A DNA stretch of 64,000 nt from Kineosporia rhizophila (GCF_021277265.1 NZ_JAJSOH010000002.1:558001-622000), one strand, 5' to 3'; positions 45,045-53,798 are shown, counted from the stretch's first letter. Notes: a model not told the origin generated them from the sequence alone. Numbers and translations are program-made.

Positions 45045-46232
45045 GTGCACGATCCCGGGTACGAGAGATCTTTGAAGGTTGTCTACGATCGGATCGCACA
45101 TAATTTCAGCCGGGCCGAACCAAGGAAGCGGGCCTGGAACTATCTGGTCGATCTTCCCAGGGCGCATTCGGCGGGGCTGCGGCGTGGTGAGACGGTCGGC
45201 CACTATTCCGGGGAGATCCGGGCCGACGGGGTGCAGCGGCTGCTCACCTCGGCCCGGTGGGACGAGTTCTCGGTGCGCGAGGAGCTGCGGTCCATCGCGA
45301 TCCAGGCCGGGGGGCGCACCGGGGGCACGCTGTTCCTGACCGAGATCGCCTTCCCCAAGAAGGGCCGCAACGCGGTCGCGGTGGAGCGGCAGTACAGCCA
45401 CGACACCCAGCGGGTGGAGAACTGCCAGATCGGTCTCCTGCTGTTCTACCTCACCGCCGACCGGCAGGCTTTTCTGATCGACTCGGAGCTGTATCTGCCG
45501 CCGGCCTGGGTGAGCGACCCGAAACGGCGTGAGCAGGCGCAGATCCCGCCGGAAGTGGTTTACCGCAGCAAGTCGGCGATCGCGGCGGAGATGATTCGCC
45601 GGGCCTGGGAAAGCTCGATCCGCCCGGTCTGGGTGGCCTGCAATCTGGTCTGCACCGAGAAGGCCATCCTGCACCGGCTGCTGCGCCGTTACGGGGTCCA
45701 GCACCTGGTGGCCGGCAGTGCGGGCGAGATGCAGGCGGGCGGGGTGGGCCAGTTCGGCCAGTTCGGCAAGACCCTGACCGACGAGTCGCTCAGTCCCCCG
45801 GCGGCCGGGACGGTGCCCGGTCACGAGATGCTCCAGCTGCGCAACACGGTGCTGCACCGGTTCTCCACCCGCAGCGCCGACCCGGCCCGGATCGAGATGT
45901 CGTACCTGATGCTCTCGGGCACCAGCCGCAACGCCCGGGCGCGCTCGTACTACACGGCCTACCTGCGCCCGCACGCCGGGCTGGCCGAGGTGGTGCCGAT
46001 CGTGCAGCTGATCGAGGGGGCGGCCGCGCACTGCCGGGCGGTCAAGCAGAAGACCGGGCTGGGGCACTACGAGGTGCGCAGCTGGCGGGGCTGGTACCGG
46101 CACGTCACGCTCGCCTCGGCCGCACAGATGGCCCTGGAGCTGGCCCGGCACGACAACCACGGCGACCTACGGCCGCAGTACGTCGACCTGCGCGACGTGG
46201 CCTACTCGGGGAAAGGCCAGACCGCCGTCTGA
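45045..46232 (+). CDS. IS701-type DDE transposase homologue with lost catalytic residues
   Basis: This 395-residue protein aligns by motif with IS701-family transposases: RWDEFSVREEL (71-81), KKGRNAVAVERQYSHD (105-120), VENCQIGLLL, DSELYLPPAWVSDP (146-159), and TGLGHYEVRSWRGWYRHVTL (337-356). The catalytic positions are changed: the usual VDET is LTEI (98-101), and the usual GDEVYG is CNLVCT (199-204). The gene is full-length, uninterrupted, with GGAGGGG before its GTG and host codon use. A retained cellular role as a DNA-binding protein is likely but unproven. Confidence 0.78.
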   Translation: MHDPGYERSLKVVYDRIAHNFSRAEPRKRAWNYLVDLPRAHSAGLRRGETVGHYSGEIRADGVQRLLTSARWDEFSVREELRSIAIQAGGRTGGTLFLTEIAFPKKGRNAVAVERQYSHDTQRVENCQIGLLLFYLTADRQAFLIDSELYLPPAWVSDPKRREQAQIPPEVVYRSKSAIAAEMIRRAWESSIRPVWVACNLVCTEKAILHRLLRRYGVQHLVAGSAGEMQAGGVGQFGQFGKTLTDESLSPPAAGTVPGHEMLQLRNTVLHRFSTRSADPARIEMSYLMLSGTSRNARARSYYTAYLRPHAGLAEVVPIVQLIEGAAAHCRAVKQKTGLGHYEVRSWRGWYRHVTLASAAQMALELARHDNHGDLRPQYVDLRDVAYSGKGQTAV

Positions 46233-46249
46233 AATCGGTACCGACCAAT

Positions 46250-46290
46250 AACGGACGCCTGTGAGCAAGTCGTGCTCACAGGCGTCCGTT
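46250..46290. terminator. Hairpin 1 of a double terminator
   Basis: Perfect 18-bp stem: 46250-46267 with 46273-46290 (AACGGACGCCTGTGAGCA and its complement), 5-base loop, followed by GTTTGTGT on the plus strand. It follows the transposase-like gene by 18 bases. Confidence 0.88.
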
Positions 46291-46317
46291 GTTTGTGTGG
46301 TCCGGAACAACACGCTT

Positions 46318-46356
46318 ACGGACGCCTGTGCGCGCCACCCGCACACAGGCGTCCGT
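46318..46356. terminator. Hairpin 2 of a double terminator
   Basis: A 17-bp stem with one mismatch: 46318-46334 with 46340-46356. It shares the core ACGGACGCCTGTG with hairpin 1, so the core occurs four times in alternating orientation. It ends 17 bases before the leftward gene's stop at 46373. Confidence 0.85.
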
Positions 46357-46372
46357 TGGTTCGTGGTTCTCT

Positions 46373-47419
46373 CTACAGACGCGCGAGCGGCGTGTGCTCC
46401 GCAGGAACCTGCTCCCCCTCACGCACCGGTCCGGGCGGGGTGCCGTCGCCGAAGGGGCGGCCACCCAACTGCTCGCGGTGGTGCGGCGTGAGCCAGTTGG
46501 CCAGGCCGGGCCCGGCCGGGACGATCTGGGTGGGGTTGGTGTCCTCGTGGACCACGTAGTAGTGCCGCTTGATGTGGTCGAAGTCGATCGTGTCGCCGAA
46601 GCCGGGGGTCTGGAACAGGTCGCGGGCGTAGGCCCAGAGCGCGGGGAACTCGATCAGCTTCTGCCGGTTGCACTTGAAGTGCCCGTGGTAGACCGGGTCG
46701 AAGCGGGCCAGCGTGGTGAACAGCCGCACGTCCGCCTCGGTGATCGTGTCGCCGACCAGGAAGCGCTGCGCGGTCAGGCGCTCCTCCAGCCAGTCGAGCG
46801 CGTCGAACAGCCGCTTGTAGGCCCGGTCGTAGGCCTCCTGACTGCCCGCGAACCCGCAGCGGTAGACCCCGTTGTTGACCTCCTTGAACACCTTGAGGGC
46901 GACCTCGTCGATCTCCTCGCGCAGGTGCTCGGGGTAGAGCTGGGGAGCGCCCTCGCGGTGGTGCTCGACCCACTCGGTGGAGAAGTCGAGGGTGATCTGC
47001 GGGTAGTTGTTGGTGACCACCTGCCCGGTGGGCACGTCGACCATCGCCGGCACGGTGATCCCGCGCGGGTAGTCGGGGAACCGGGCGAAGTAGGCGTCCT
47101 GGATGCGCGGGATCTGCAGCACCGGGTCGAGCCCGCCCGGGTCGAGGTCGAAGGTCCAGCTGCGGCGGTCGTGGGTGGGGCCGCAGACCCCCATCGAGAT
47201 CGCGTCCTCCAGCCCGAGCAGCCGGCGCACGATGATCGCCCGGTTGGCCCACGGGCAGGCCCGGGCCACGACGAGCCGGTAGCGGCCGGCCTCGACCGGG
47301 TAGCCGTCGGCCCCGTCCCGGGTGATCCGGGTGGCGATGTAGTTGGCGTCGCGGGTGAACTCCTGCCCACTCGTGACGTACGCACCGGCCGTGGAGTTCT
47401 CCGAGTTTTCGTTGCTCAC
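46373..47419 (-). CDS. Glutathionyl-hydroquinone reductase/GST-omega-like protein
   Basis: This 348-residue protein has the Xi-class GST active site CPWA (ARACPWANRA) and the family blocks YPRGITVPAMVD, NNYPQITLDFSTEW, NNGVYRCGFAGSQEAYD and ITEADVRLFTTLARFD. The family reduces glutathionyl-hydroquinones (YqjG/EcM4-like). Most actinobacteria make mycothiol instead of glutathione, so the natural thiol is uncertain. The start is the GTG at 47419. Confidence 0.92.
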   Translation of the reverse strand: MSNENSENSTAGAYVTSGQEFTRDANYIATRITRDGADGYPVEAGRYRLVVARACPWANRAIIVRRLLGLEDAISMGVCGPTHDRRSWTFDLDPGGLDPVLQIPRIQDAYFARFPDYPRGITVPAMVDVPTGQVVTNNYPQITLDFSTEWVEHHREGAPQLYPEHLREEIDEVALKVFKEVNNGVYRCGFAGSQEAYDRAYKRLFDALDWLEERLTAQRFLVGDTITEADVRLFTTLARFDPVYHGHFKCNRQKLIEFPALWAYARDLFQTPGFGDTIDFDHIKRHYYVVHEDTNPTQIVPAGPGLANWLTPHHREQLGGRPFGDGTPPGPVREGEQVPAEHTPLARL

Positions 47420-47510
47420 GCAACCATTCTGCCCTCTCGGCGCCCCCCTGCCCACCCGAGGTCGCCGTAACAGTCCATTCACGGGCCTGTGCAGAATTTT
47501 CTCTACCTTT

Positions 47511-47523
47511 TATAGTCGCCCGA
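47511..47523 (+). promoter_or_regulatory. -10 element of a probable leaderless promoter for the TauE/SafE gene
   Basis: TATAGT at 47511-47516 is a near-consensus -10 hexamer located only 6 bases before the ATG at 47523. No ribosome binding site is visible. The transcript therefore probably begins at or near the start codon. A -35 element at the expected spacing is weak (TGTGCA). Confidence 0.5.
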
Positions 47524-48485
47524 TGGACTTTGATCCCCTGATGGCCCTGGCCGCGTTCGGTATCGGCATCGTGGTCGGCCTGACCGGGATGGGCGGGGGC
47601 GCCCTGATGACCCCGGTGCTGGTGCTGTTCTTCGGAGTCACGCCGATGGCAGCGGTCTCCAGCGACCTGGTCGCGGCCGCGGTGATGAAGCCGGTGGGTT
47701 CCTGGGTGCACCTCCGGCGCGGCACGGTGAACCTGAAGCTGGTGTCCTGGCTCTGCGCCGGCTCGGTCCCGGCCGCATTCTGCGGGGTGCTGGTGGCCCG
47801 GGCCTTCGGCAGCGGCGAGTCGGTGCAGCACGGCATCAAGATCGCGCTGGGTGTGGCCCTGCTGATCGCCCTGGCCGGGCTGTGTGTGCGCATGTACCAG
47901 GGTCTTCGCGAGCGGGCGGCCCGACGCGACGGCCGTCTGGCCACCGTCACCGACGAGCGCCCCGAGGTGGCGGTCCGGCCGGTACCGACCCTGCTGGTCG
48001 GCGCCCTCGGAGGGCTGATCGTGGGGATCACCTCGGTGGGCAGCGGCTCACTGATCATCATCGCCCTGATGGGCCTCTACCCGGCCCTGAAGGCCGCCCA
48101 GCTGGTCGGCACCGATCTGGTGCAGGCCGTGCCGCTGGTGTTCTCCGCGGCGATCGGGCACATCCTGTTCGGCGACTTCCAGCTCGACCTCACCCTGGCC
48201 CTGATCGTCGGCAGTGTGCCCGGCGCCTGGCTGGGCGCCCAGCTGTCCACCCGGCTGCCCGGCGCCCTGGTCCAGCGGGCCCTGGCCTTCGTGCTGCTGG
48301 CCTCCGCGCTCAAGCTGTTCGGGGTGGGCAACACGGAGACCGGGCTGATCCTGCTGGGTGCGCTGGCCGGAGCCCCGTTGGTGTGGATGTACCTGCGGCG
48401 GCGCAACGGCTTCCCGGCGCTGGCCACCCCGCCGGAGAAGCCGGCCGAGGACGAGGTGGAGGCGCAGCCGGCGAGCCGTACCTGA
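47523..48485 (+). CDS. TauE/SafE-family membrane exporter
   Basis: This 320-residue protein has eight or so hydrophobic helices and the TauE/SafE signature: VVGLTGMGGGALMTPVLVLFFGV, GITSVGSGSLIIIALM and PGAWLGAQLSTRLP. Family members move sulfite, sulfonates or sulfoacetate across the membrane. Its convergence with cysN-cysD-cysQ supports a sulfur-oxyanion role. The ATG at 47523 starts at MDFDPL. Confidence 0.9.
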   Translation: MDFDPLMALAAFGIGIVVGLTGMGGGALMTPVLVLFFGVTPMAAVSSDLVAAAVMKPVGSWVHLRRGTVNLKLVSWLCAGSVPAAFCGVLVARAFGSGESVQHGIKIALGVALLIALAGLCVRMYQGLRERAARRDGRLATVTDERPEVAVRPVPTLLVGALGGLIVGITSVGSGSLIIIALMGLYPALKAAQLVGTDLVQAVPLVFSAAIGHILFGDFQLDLTLALIVGSVPGAWLGAQLSTRLPGALVQRALAFVLLASALKLFGVGNTETGLILLGALAGAPLVWMYLRRRNGFPALATPPEKPAEDEVEAQPASRT

Positions 48486-48487
48486 CA

Positions 48488-48531
48488 ACGAACAGGGCCC
48501 CTTCGGTGCGTACCGAAGGGGCCCCGTTCGT
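48488..48531. terminator. Bidirectional terminator between TauE/SafE and cysN
   Basis: A 20-bp stem with one mismatch (48488-48507 with 48512-48531; core GGGGCCCCTTCGGT region) and a 4-base loop GCGT lies between the two convergent stops. Confidence 0.9.
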
Positions 48532-48539
48532 GCTCGGCG

Positions 48540-49790
48540 TCAGTCGGCGGAGGTGATCATCCCGGCGCCGACCGTGCGGTTGGTGTTCTCGTCGATCAGG
48601 ATGAACCCGCCGGTCTCCCGGTTACGGGAGTACTCGTCGCACAGCAGGGGCTGCGTGGTGCGCAGCCGGACCCGGCCGATGTCGTTGAGGTTCAGCTCCT
48701 GGGCGGACTGGTCGCGGTGCAGGGTGTTCACGTCGAGCCGGTAGTCCAGCTCCTTCACCATCGCCCGGGCACTGCGCGAGGTGTGCTTGATCCCCAGCTT
48801 GCGCCCCGGGCGCAGGGCGTCCTCGGCCATCCAGCAGATCATCGCGTCGATGTTCTGGGCGGCCTTGGGCGCGTTCTGCGGCCGGCAGATCATGTCGCCG
48901 CGGGAGATGTCGATCTCGTCGTTCAGCCGGACCGTGACGGCCATCGGCGGGAACGCCTCGGACACCGGGCCGTCGGCGGTCTCGACCGCGGCCACGGTGC
49001 TGGTGAAGCCCGAGGGCAGCACCATGATCTCGTCGCCGGCCTTGATCGTGCCGCTGGCCACGGTGCCCGCGTAGCCCCGGTAGTCCGGGTACTGCGCCGA
49101 CTGTGGGCGGATCACGTACTGCACCGGGAACCGCACGTCGATCAGGTTGCGGTCGCTGGAGACGTGCACGTGCTCCAGGTGGTGCAGCAGCGAGGGCCCC
49201 TCGTACCAGGGCATGTTCGCCGAGCGGGTGACGATGTTGTCGCCCTTGAGCGCGGACAGCGGGATCACCGTCAGGTCGGCCACGTTGAGCTTGTCGGCGA
49301 ACCGGGTGAACTCGTCGTGGATCTCCTCGTAGACACTCTGCGAGTAGTCGACCAGGTCCATCTTGTTCACCGCGAGCACCAGGTGCGGCACCCGCAGCAG
49401 GGTGGCCAGGAACGCGTGCCGGCGGCTCTGCTCGACCAGGCCCTTGCGGGCGTCGACCAGGATGATCGCCAGGTCGGCGGTGGAGGCCCCGGTGACCATG
49501 TTCCGGGTGTACTGGATGTGCCCGGGGGTGTCGGCGATGATGAACTTGCGCCGCGGGGTGGCGAAGTACCGGTAGGCCACGTCGATCGTGATGCCCTGCT
49601 CCCGCTCGGCCCGCAGGCCGTCGGTGAGCAGCGCCAGGTTCACGTAGTCGTCGCCCTTGGCCGTGCTGGCCGCCTCGACCGCGCTGAGCTGGTCCTCGAA
49701 GATCGACTTCGAGTCGAACAGCAACCGGCCGATCAGGGTGCTCTTACCGTCGTCCACCGAGCCCGCGGTGGCGAACCGCAACATGTCCAC
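48540..49790 (-). CDS. cysN: Sulfate adenylyltransferase subunit 1 CysN
   Basis: CysN is the GTPase subunit that drives APS formation by CysD. The 416-residue protein has the EF-Tu-like G domain: P-loop GSVDDGKSTLIGRLL, switch region EQGITIDVAYRYF, ADTPGHIQYTRNM, and NKMD. Beta-barrel domains 2 and 3 follow. There is no fused APS kinase domain, so APS kinase comes from cysC at 26.3 kb. The start is a GTG, two bases after the cysD stop; ATG at 49784 is an alternative. Confidence 0.95.
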   Translation of the reverse strand: MDMLRFATAGSVDDGKSTLIGRLLFDSKSIFEDQLSAVEAASTAKGDDYVNLALLTDGLRAEREQGITIDVAYRYFATPRRKFIIADTPGHIQYTRNMVTGASTADLAIILVDARKGLVEQSRRHAFLATLLRVPHLVLAVNKMDLVDYSQSVYEEIHDEFTRFADKLNVADLTVIPLSALKGDNIVTRSANMPWYEGPSLLHHLEHVHVSSDRNLIDVRFPVQYVIRPQSAQYPDYRGYAGTVASGTIKAGDEIMVLPSGFTSTVAAVETADGPVSEAFPPMAVTVRLNDEIDISRGDMICRPQNAPKAAQNIDAMICWMAEDALRPGRKLGIKHTSRSARAMVKELDYRLDVNTLHRDQSAQELNLNDIGRVRLRTTQPLLCDEYSRNRETGGFILIDENTNRTVGAGMITSAD

Positions 49791-49792
49791 TG

Positions 49793-50701
49793 TCAGAAAT
49801 ACCCTTCGCGCTTGCGGTCTTCCATCGCGGCCTCGCTGAACTTGTCGTCGCCCCGGGTGGCACCGCGCTCGGTGATCCGGGTGGACGCGACCTCGTCGAT
49901 GATCTTGTCGAGGGTGTCGGCGTCACTGCGGACGGCGGCGGTCAGGCTGGCGTCGCCGACGGTGCGGTAGCGCACGGTCTCGGTGAACACCGTCTCGCCG
50001 GCCTTGGGCCGGCAGACCTCGTGCACGCCGTAGAGCATGCCGCCGCGGTCGAACACCTCGCGCTGGTGGGCGAAGTAGATCGACGGCAGGGCGATGCCCT
50101 CGTGCTTGACGTACTGCCAGATGTCCAGCTCGGTCCAGTTGGACAGCGGGAAGACCCGGATGTTCTCGCCCGCCTGGATCCGGCCGTTGTAGATGTTCCA
50201 CAGCTCGGGCCGCTGGTTCTTGGGGTCCCACTGGCCGAACTCGTCGCGGAACGAGAACACCCGCTCCTTGGCCCGGGCCTTGTCCTCGTCCCGCCGGGCA
50301 CCGCCGAAAGCGGCCGTGAAGCGGTACTTCTCGAGGGCGTCGAGCAGCACCGGGGTCTGGATCCGGTTGCGCGTGCCGTCCGGCGGCTCGCTGACCAGAC
50401 CGCGGTCGAGGGCCTCGGGCACGCTGGCGACGATCAGCTGGACGCCGAGCTCGGCGACCCGGCGGTCGCGGAAGTCGAGGACCTCCTGGAAGTTGTGGCC
50501 AGTGTCGACGTGCATCACCGGGAAGGGGATGCGGGCCGGGGCGAACGCCTTCTCCGCCAGGCGCAGCATCACGATCGAGTCCTTCCCCCCGCTGAACAGC
50601 AGGACAGGACGCTCGAGCTCGGCCACCACCTCCCGGATGATGTGGATGGACTCGGCCTCCAGCGTCTGCAGCTGGGAGAGCCGGTACTCCGACGTGCTCA
50701 T
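49793..50701 (-). CDS. cysD: Sulfate adenylyltransferase subunit 2 CysD
   Basis: CysD adenylates sulfate with ATP. The 302-residue protein has the PP-loop motif FSGGKDSIVML near residues 36-46, HVDTGHNFQEVLDFRD, FGGARRDEDKARAKERVFSFRD and the WDPKNQRPELWN stretch, all CysD features. Its ATG overlaps the cysQ stop by four bases. Confidence 0.97.
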   Translation of the reverse strand: MSTSEYRLSQLQTLEAESIHIIREVVAELERPVLLFSGGKDSIVMLRLAEKAFAPARIPFPVMHVDTGHNFQEVLDFRDRRVAELGVQLIVASVPEALDRGLVSEPPDGTRNRIQTPVLLDALEKYRFTAAFGGARRDEDKARAKERVFSFRDEFGQWDPKNQRPELWNIYNGRIQAGENIRVFPLSNWTELDIWQYVKHEGIALPSIYFAHQREVFDRGGMLYGVHEVCRPKAGETVFTETVRYRTVGDASLTAAVRSDADTLDKIIDEVASTRITERGATRGDDKFSEAAMEDRKREGYF

Positions 50702-51462
50702 CGGGCGATCACCTCTTGGGAACTGTGACGGGCAACAGCGGCCAGAATCGTCTCAGCGAACTCTGTGCGGCAGACCAGCAGGTCCGGCAGCTTCGGGTCG
50801 GGCCGGTTGTACAGCAGCGGGGAGCCGTCGATCCGGCTGGTGTGCAGGCCGGCCGCGCGGGCCACGGCGACCGGGGCGGCGGAGTCCCACTCGAACTGGC
50901 CGCCGGCGTGCAGGTAGGCGTCGGCCTCGCCGAGCCAGACGCTGGCGCACTTGACCCCGGCCGAGCCCATCGGCACCAGCTCCGCGCCGAGATCCTCGGC
51001 CACCTCGGTGACGAAGGCCGGCGGACGGGAACGGCTCACGGCCAGACGGATCGGGCCCTCGGCGCGGGGCGGCAGCACCGGCGGGTCGTCGGTGCCGTAG
51101 GTGACGTCGCGGGCGGGCAGCGCGATGGCGCCCTCGGACAGCTCACCGGCCTCCCAGAAGGCGACGTGCACGGCCCAGTCGGTGCGCGGGCGCTCGGAGA
51201 ACTCCCGGGTGCCGTCGAGCGGGTCGATGATCCAGACCCGGCCCGCGCTCAGCCGGGCGGCCGAGTCGGCCGCTTCTTCGCTCAGCACCGCGTCGCCCGG
51301 GCGGTGGTAGTCGAGCAGCGCGGCGAGCACGGCCTGGGCCCGGGCGTCGCCCTCGTTCTTCAGGTCCTTGCCCTCGGCCGGGCCGGATCGCACGTCGAGC
51401 AGCGCGAGACCGGCCGCATGAGCCAGGGTGCGGGACAGACGCGCGTCATCCCCGATCGTCAT
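50698..51462 (-). CDS. cysQ: 3'(2'),5'-bisphosphate nucleotidase CysQ
   Basis: CysQ hydrolyses the toxic by-product 3'-phosphoadenosine 5'-phosphate and also PAPS. The 254-residue protein has the inositol-phosphatase fold motifs LSEEAADS, WIIDPLDGTREF (metal-binding DPLDGT) and GGQFEWDSAAPVAVARAAG. Its stop overlaps the cysD start, so nucleotidase and sulfurylase are coexpressed. Confidence 0.93.
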   Translation of the reverse strand: MTIGDDARLSRTLAHAAGLALLDVRSGPAEGKDLKNEGDARAQAVLAALLDYHRPGDAVLSEEAADSAARLSAGRVWIIDPLDGTREFSERPRTDWAVHVAFWEAGELSEGAIALPARDVTYGTDDPPVLPPRAEGPIRLAVSRSRPPAFVTEVAEDLGAELVPMGSAGVKCASVWLGEADAYLHAGGQFEWDSAAPVAVARAAGLHTSRIDGSPLLYNRPDPKLPDLLVCRTEFAETILAAVARHSSQEVIAR

Positions 51463-51500
51463 TGCAATGTTCCCTTCGCAGCAGCCGAAGCGGCATTCTC

Positions 51501-53024
51501 TCAGGAAGCGCCGGTTCCTCCGACCACTGTCCGCAGCGTCCGCCAGAGGATCGCGACGTCCAGGGCGAGCGACCAGTTCTGGGTGTAGCGCAGGTCGGTC
51601 CGCAGCGAGTCCTCCCAGCTCAGGTCGCTGCGCCCGGTCACCGGCCCGAGGCCGGTGAGTCCGGGCCGCACGCTCGCCCGGCGGGGCGCGCCGGCCGGCT
51701 CGTCGGGCATCTGCCGGGGCAACGGCGGACGGGGCCCGACCAGCGACATGTCGCCGCGCAGCACGTTCAGCAGCTGGGGCAGCTCGTCCAGGGAGAACCG
51801 GCGCAGCACGGCCCCGAACCGGGTGACCCGCGGATCCCGGCGCAGCTTGAACAGGACCTCGGTGCTCTCGCCGCGGCCGAGCAGGGCGGCCGGGCGGCGG
51901 TCGGCGTCGGCCACCATGGAGCGGAACTTCAGCATGGTGAACTCGCGCCCCTCGGCCCCCACCCTCTTCTGCCGGTAGAACACCGGCCCCCGGCTGGTGA
52001 GCCTGACGCCGAGCGCGATCAGCACCAGCAGGGGCAGCGCCAGCAGGGTGACCGAGAGGGCGGCGACCCGGTCGAACACGGCCTTGCCGAGCAGCCCCGA
52101 GCCACCGGTGGCCGGCCGTTCCAGCTGCAGGAGCGAGAGCCCGGCGACCGGCCGGACCGACAGCCGGGGCCCGGCCACCTCGACGATCCCGGGGGCGACG
52201 ATCAGCTGCACCCCAAGGTCTTCCAGCGCCCAGGACAGCCGGCGCAGCGCCTGGCCGGACAGGTCAGGATGAGAGACCACGGCCACCGCGTGGGCCCCGG
52301 TCTCACGGACCGCGTCGAGCACCCGGCCCGGGTCTCCGGCCACCGGCACGTCGTGCCCGCGGGACAGTTCGCCACCGACGAAGGGCACGCAGGCCCCGAC
52401 CGGCAGCAGCCCGTGCTGCGGTTCGCGGTCGAGCTTCTCGATCACCGGGACCACCGCGTCGGCCCGGCCCACCACCAGCACCCGCTGCAGGGCCAGCCCC
52501 CGGGCCCGCAGCCGGCGGACCCAGGCCCGCAACCGCCGCCGGGCGAACATGGTCAGCAGCACCGTGGCCGGTACCGCCAGGAAGACGAACCCGCGGGCCA
52601 CCTCGCTGCGCAGGGCGTAGGCGAGGACCGCGATCGAGCCCAGCATCACCAGCCCGGCCGTGACCAGCCGGCGGAACTCCTCGGCCCCGCTGCCCAGGAA
52701 GCGCCGCTCGTAGCCGCCCTGCAGGGCCACCACGGCCACCCAGGCCGGCGGCAGGGCCAGAGTCAGCGAGAAGTAGGTGAGGAAGGGGGCCGAGAGCGCG
52801 GGCTCCAGCGGCCCGAAGCGCACCAGAACCGCTGCGAGACAGGCGATCGTGGCCGCCAGGAGGTCACCGGTGACGGCCCGGCGCCGGTAGCGGCGCAGCA
52901 GCACGGCCGGTTCGCTGTCACCCTGACCGATGTGCCGGGGCGGGCGCCGGGAGGCCGGCCGGGCCGGGGCGGGACCGAGGAGCTCCTGGTCGAGGAGGTC
53001 CAGATCCTGGCCGAGCGGTCCCAT
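51501..53024 (-). CDS. Polyprenyl glycosylphosphotransferase (WcaJ-like sugar transferase)
   Basis: This 507-residue protein has four N-terminal transmembrane segments (about 55-165), a Rossmann-like CoA-binding middle (VLVVGRADAVVPVIEKL) and a hydrophobic hairpin (about 320-345). The C-terminal catalytic domain has YRQKRVGAEGREFTMLKFRSM, RRFSLDELPQLLNVLRGDMSLVGPRPPLP and RPGLTGLGPVTGRSDLSWE. It transfers the first sugar phosphate to undecaprenyl phosphate for exopolysaccharide. The enzyme stands alone, without visible glycosyltransferase neighbours. Confidence 0.93.
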   Translation of the reverse strand: MGPLGQDLDLLDQELLGPAPARPASRRPPRHIGQGDSEPAVLLRRYRRRAVTGDLLAATIACLAAVLVRFGPLEPALSAPFLTYFSLTLALPPAWVAVVALQGGYERRFLGSGAEEFRRLVTAGLVMLGSIAVLAYALRSEVARGFVFLAVPATVLLTMFARRRLRAWVRRLRARGLALQRVLVVGRADAVVPVIEKLDREPQHGLLPVGACVPFVGGELSRGHDVPVAGDPGRVLDAVRETGAHAVAVVSHPDLSGQALRRLSWALEDLGVQLIVAPGIVEVAGPRLSVRPVAGLSLLQLERPATGGSGLLGKAVFDRVAALSVTLLALPLLVLIALGVRLTSRGPVFYRQKRVGAEGREFTMLKFRSMVADADRRPAALLGRGESTEVLFKLRRDPRVTRFGAVLRRFSLDELPQLLNVLRGDMSLVGPRPPLPRQMPDEPAGAPRRASVRPGLTGLGPVTGRSDLSWEDSLRTDLRYTQNWSLALDVAILWRTLRTVVGGTGAS

Positions 53025-53077
53025 GAAGGCTCCCTGGTGAAAATGGATGAAAGCCGCTGGTTCTCACCGAGTCCGGA

Positions 53078-53707
53078 CTAGCTACGCTGGGTATTATAGG
53101 TGCCCTGAACCCGGGCGAAAACGGACAGCGCGAGTTCTTCCACCGCGTCCGCGGCGTCGCCGACCATCAGGGCCACGTCCGTGCTCTGGGCGCTCGGGAA
53201 GTCGCGCAGCACGAAGTCGGCGGCCTCCATCCGGCCCGGCGGGCGCCCGACCCCCAGGCGCAGGCGTCCGTAGTCCTTGCTCCCCGTCGACTTGCTGATC
53301 GAGCGCAGCCCGTTGTGGCCCCCTTCGCCCCCGCCCCACTTCAGGCGCAGCTCCCCGAACGGGATGTCGAGCTCGTCGTGGGCCACGAGCAGCCGGGCCG
53401 GGGTCAGGCCGAAGAACTTGAGCAGGCCGGCCACCGGCCCACCCGACTCGTTCATGTAGGTGCTGGGCTTGGCCACGATCATCCGGGCCCCCGGCCGTCC
53501 CCCGCGCGGGGCCCAGCGGCCGTCGTAGACCTGGGCCCGGGCCCGGTGGGTGGTGAACCGCCCGCCCATCCGCGACACCACCTCGTCGGCCACCAGGTGC
53601 CCGACGTTGTGCCGGTTGCGGGCGTACTTGTCCCCCGGATTGCCGAGACCGACCACCAGCCAGGGCAGGTCGCTCTCGGTGGTGGTGGGGTCGGGGGCGG
53701 CGGGCAT
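53078..53707 (-). CDS. pth: Peptidyl-tRNA hydrolase
   Basis: Pth releases peptides from prematurely dropped peptidyl-tRNA. The 209-residue protein has VVGLGNPGDKYARNRHNVGH (catalytic His), VAKPSTYMNESGGPVAGLLKFF, VAHDELDIPFGELRLKWGGGEGGHNGLRSI in part, and GVGRPPGRM. It is a normal-length family member. The ATG at 53707 is preferred over the in-frame one at 53755, whose extra residues are non-conserved. Confidence 0.95.
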   Translation of the reverse strand: MPAAPDPTTTESDLPWLVVGLGNPGDKYARNRHNVGHLVADEVVSRMGGRFTTHRARAQVYDGRWAPRGGRPGARMIVAKPSTYMNESGGPVAGLLKFFGLTPARLLVAHDELDIPFGELRLKWGGGEGGHNGLRSISKSTGSKDYGRLRLGVGRPPGRMEAADFVLRDFPSAQSTDVALMVGDAADAVEELALSVFARVQGTYNTQRS

Positions 53708-53798
53708 CCGGTTCTCCGGTCGGTGGGGGCGCCAATGGGGGACGGGGGTGGGCACCTGGGCGGGGACGGCTCAGGTGGTCCAGTCGAGCCGATGGGTC

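Noticed and set aside
41236..45075. 1279-codon open frame on the plus strand opposite mfd
   Set aside because: Mfd on the minus strand has complete motifs; the opposite frame is repetitive His/Gly/Arg/Asp sequence typical of third-position GC bias.
45045..46356. Intact insertion sequence
   Set aside because: No terminal inverted repeats or target duplications were found, and two catalytic aspartates are missing.
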